From assembly GCA_011959925.1 (NCBI GenBank), contig BLMD01000088.1, forward strand, positions 1-55,903: a DNA stretch of 55,903 nucleotides, read 5' to 3'. The position numbers and the translations under genes were made by a program. Source of the DNA: Lachnospiraceae bacterium. GTDB lineage: Bacteria; Bacillota; Clostridia; Lachnospirales; Lachnospiraceae. The notes below the pieces were generated by a model. That model made no database searches and had not been told where the DNA came from. It saw only the letters and a program-made list of their open reading frames with translations. How positions within the stretch are numbered: the stretch's first letter is position 1; the number at the start of each line of letters is the position of its first letter. Below, one piece after another: positions 55,125 to 55,903 of this stretch.

Positions 55125-55162
55125 ACAAAAACAGAGCGGAATATACCTCCGCTCTGTTTTTT
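55125..55162 (-). terminator. Terminator after rpsO
   Basis: Ten-base stem ACAGAGCGGA / TCCGCTCTGT with a T-run on each strand. Partial read-through could supply pnp, for which no clear separate promoter is seen. Confidence 0.9.
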
Positions 55163-55169
55163 AAACTCA

Positions 55170-55436
55170 TTACTTTCTGATTCCTAAACGTTCGATCAAA
55201 GAACGATATCTTTCGATATCCGTCTTCTTTAAATAAGCCAGCAGACCACGTCTTTGTCCTACCATCTTTAAAAGTCCTCTTCTGGAATGATGATCTTTCT
55301 GATTGACCTTTAAATGCTCGGTAAGCTCCTGAATTCTTGCGGTCAAGATAGCAATCTGAACCTCCGGTGAACCGGTGTCGCCAGGTGTTCTGCCGTACTC
55401 GGCAATAATAGCTTGTTTCTTTTCTTTTGCGATCAT
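55170..55436 (-). CDS. rpsO: 30S ribosomal protein S15
   Basis: 88 residues, the exact length of bacterial S15. The 16S-binding sequences are present: [35 protein letters not shown] and [17 protein letters not shown]. It binds the three-way junction of helices 20-22 of 16S rRNA early in 30S assembly. AGGAGG precedes the ATG. A ~100-base leader with a possible three-way junction suggests autogenous control. Confidence 0.98.
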   Translation of the reverse strand: MIAKEKKQAIIAEYGRTPGDTGSPEVQIAILTARIQELTEHLKVNQKDHHSRRGLLKMVGQRRGLLAYLKKTDIERYRSLIERLGIRK

Positions 55437-55461
55437 GATAAATCCTCCTGATAATTTAATC

Positions 55462-55520
55462 GCCCAAACTGCATACGATACTCAGCAGAAGGTCGGAGTG
55501 TCCATCTACCGAATATGGGC
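55462..55520 (-). promoter_or_regulatory. Candidate S15 autoregulatory leader structure
   Basis: On the minus strand GCCCA / TGGGC close a domain containing two inner hairpins, one closed by TCGG / CCGA and one by CTGC / GCAG: a possible three-way junction in the rpsO 5' untranslated region. S15 represses its own mRNA through such mimics of its rRNA site in several bacteria. This fold was drawn by eye. Confidence 0.5.
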
Positions 55521-55537
55521 TGAACTCATACTTCTGT

Positions 55538-55566
55538 ACTATAACACATATCATATGCTTTGTAAA
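55538..55566 (-). promoter_or_regulatory. Sigma-A promoter of rpsO
   Basis: TTTACA (55561-55566), 17 bases, TATAGT (55538-55543). The untranslated leader is about 95 bases. Confidence 0.8.
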
Positions 55567-55669
55567 CGGCTGTTTTCATTTTTTCTATCTTTTTTCTGTT
55601 TGCATTCTCATTTTGGGTTAAATTGTACCCACGCTGTTTGTGAGGTTTTCTTAATGGAAAAGCATGTGG
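55567..55669. other. Gap between the rpsO promoter and the transposase remnant
   Basis: A/T-rich; no gene, RNA or clear terminator seen. Confidence 0.5.
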
Positions 55670-55903
55670 CTATTTTTTCTTCTTCCGGGTCTGGTTTAAA
55701 ATTTTTCTCATATTTTTTTGCAGCTGTACTGCTCTTTCAGTTTCTTTTCGAGTATTCTGTAGATTACGAGGGAAGTGAAGCATGTCGTAAAGTGGGCGGT
55801 AATCCGGTCTCTCCTGGAAAGATACACAGGTCTTGCATAAATAAACAGACTACAACAATCCAAGCACAAATAGAGGGTTTAAATCAGGCAAAAACCATGT
55901 GTG
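55670..55903 (-). pseudogene. Decayed 3' end of a DDE transposase (IS1634/IS4-like)
   Basis: Not a complete frame. One minus-strand frame reads ARPVYLSRRDRITAHF followed by TTCFTSLVIYRILEKKL, the C-terminal catalytic-domain signature of IS1634/IS4-type transposases. It stops at a TGA soon after KEQYSC. A second frame over the same DNA then supplies KNMRKILNQTRKKKK and a TAG at 55670, which looks like the usual basic C-terminus. The ~60 residues expected between these blocks are missing, and stops lie upstream, so this is a frameshifted and internally deleted remnant. It is cut by the window edge; the family assignment is from motif memory. Confidence 0.6.

Overview
The window reads as chromosomal DNA of a Gram-positive, anaerobic, spore-lineage Firmicute, most likely a gut Lachnospiraceae. 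This is inference from gene content: a T-box on pheST, an [FeFe] bifurcating hydrogenase set, ATP-type PEP carboxykinase, SpoIID-family and DacF-like proteins, ScpAB, strong AGGAGG ribosome sites, sigma-A style promoters and secreted mucin/oligosaccharide glycosidases. Species cannot be fixed from the sequence alone.

Layout. 1-4110: start of a truncated secreted protein, then pheT and pheS (minus strand) behind a T-box leader with its own promoter. 4180-20531: a locus of four very large secreted glycosidases, all minus strand: three GH20 hexosaminidase/lacto-N-biosidase-like enzymes and one GH33 sialidase. At least three have their own sigma-A promoter, and all four end in the same Lys-rich leucine-rich-repeat tail with no sortase motif. 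Together they could strip sialic acid and GlcNAc/lacto-N-biose units from host mucin or milk glycans at the cell surface. 20624-24280: YihY membrane protein, a large SpoIID-domain protein, an unexplained structured stretch with three copies of a 12-bp motif, and a 6S RNA. 24344-28896: pckA, deoC-cdd, and a citrate synthase on the plus strand.

29016-35000: a small membrane protein, a two-gene signalling pair (CheY-like receiver plus an MshEN/CheX-like protein), threonine synthase, a membrane protein and an L,D-transpeptidase. 35087-39568: branched-chain amino acid genes leuCD, a divergent LysR regulator whose promoter overlaps that of leuC, and ilvN-ilvC. 39632-43713: hydC-hydB-hydA, an NADH/ferredoxin-linked hydrogenase. 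43766-48269: SGNH lipoprotein, bacteriohemerythrin, tRNA-Pro, scpA-scpB, and a D,D-carboxypeptidase.

48288-52769: a likely minus-strand unit of hemerythrin-CheX fusion, subtilase, cardiolipin synthase and transglutaminase-like protein. 52886-55436: pnp and rpsO, the latter with a structured leader. The right edge (55670-55903) carries a decayed transposase 3' end.

Most of the window is ordinary core chromosome. The least ordinary parts are the glycosidase locus with its shuffled shared tails, the two CheX-like fusion proteins, and the 23865-24060 repeat/RNA-like region.
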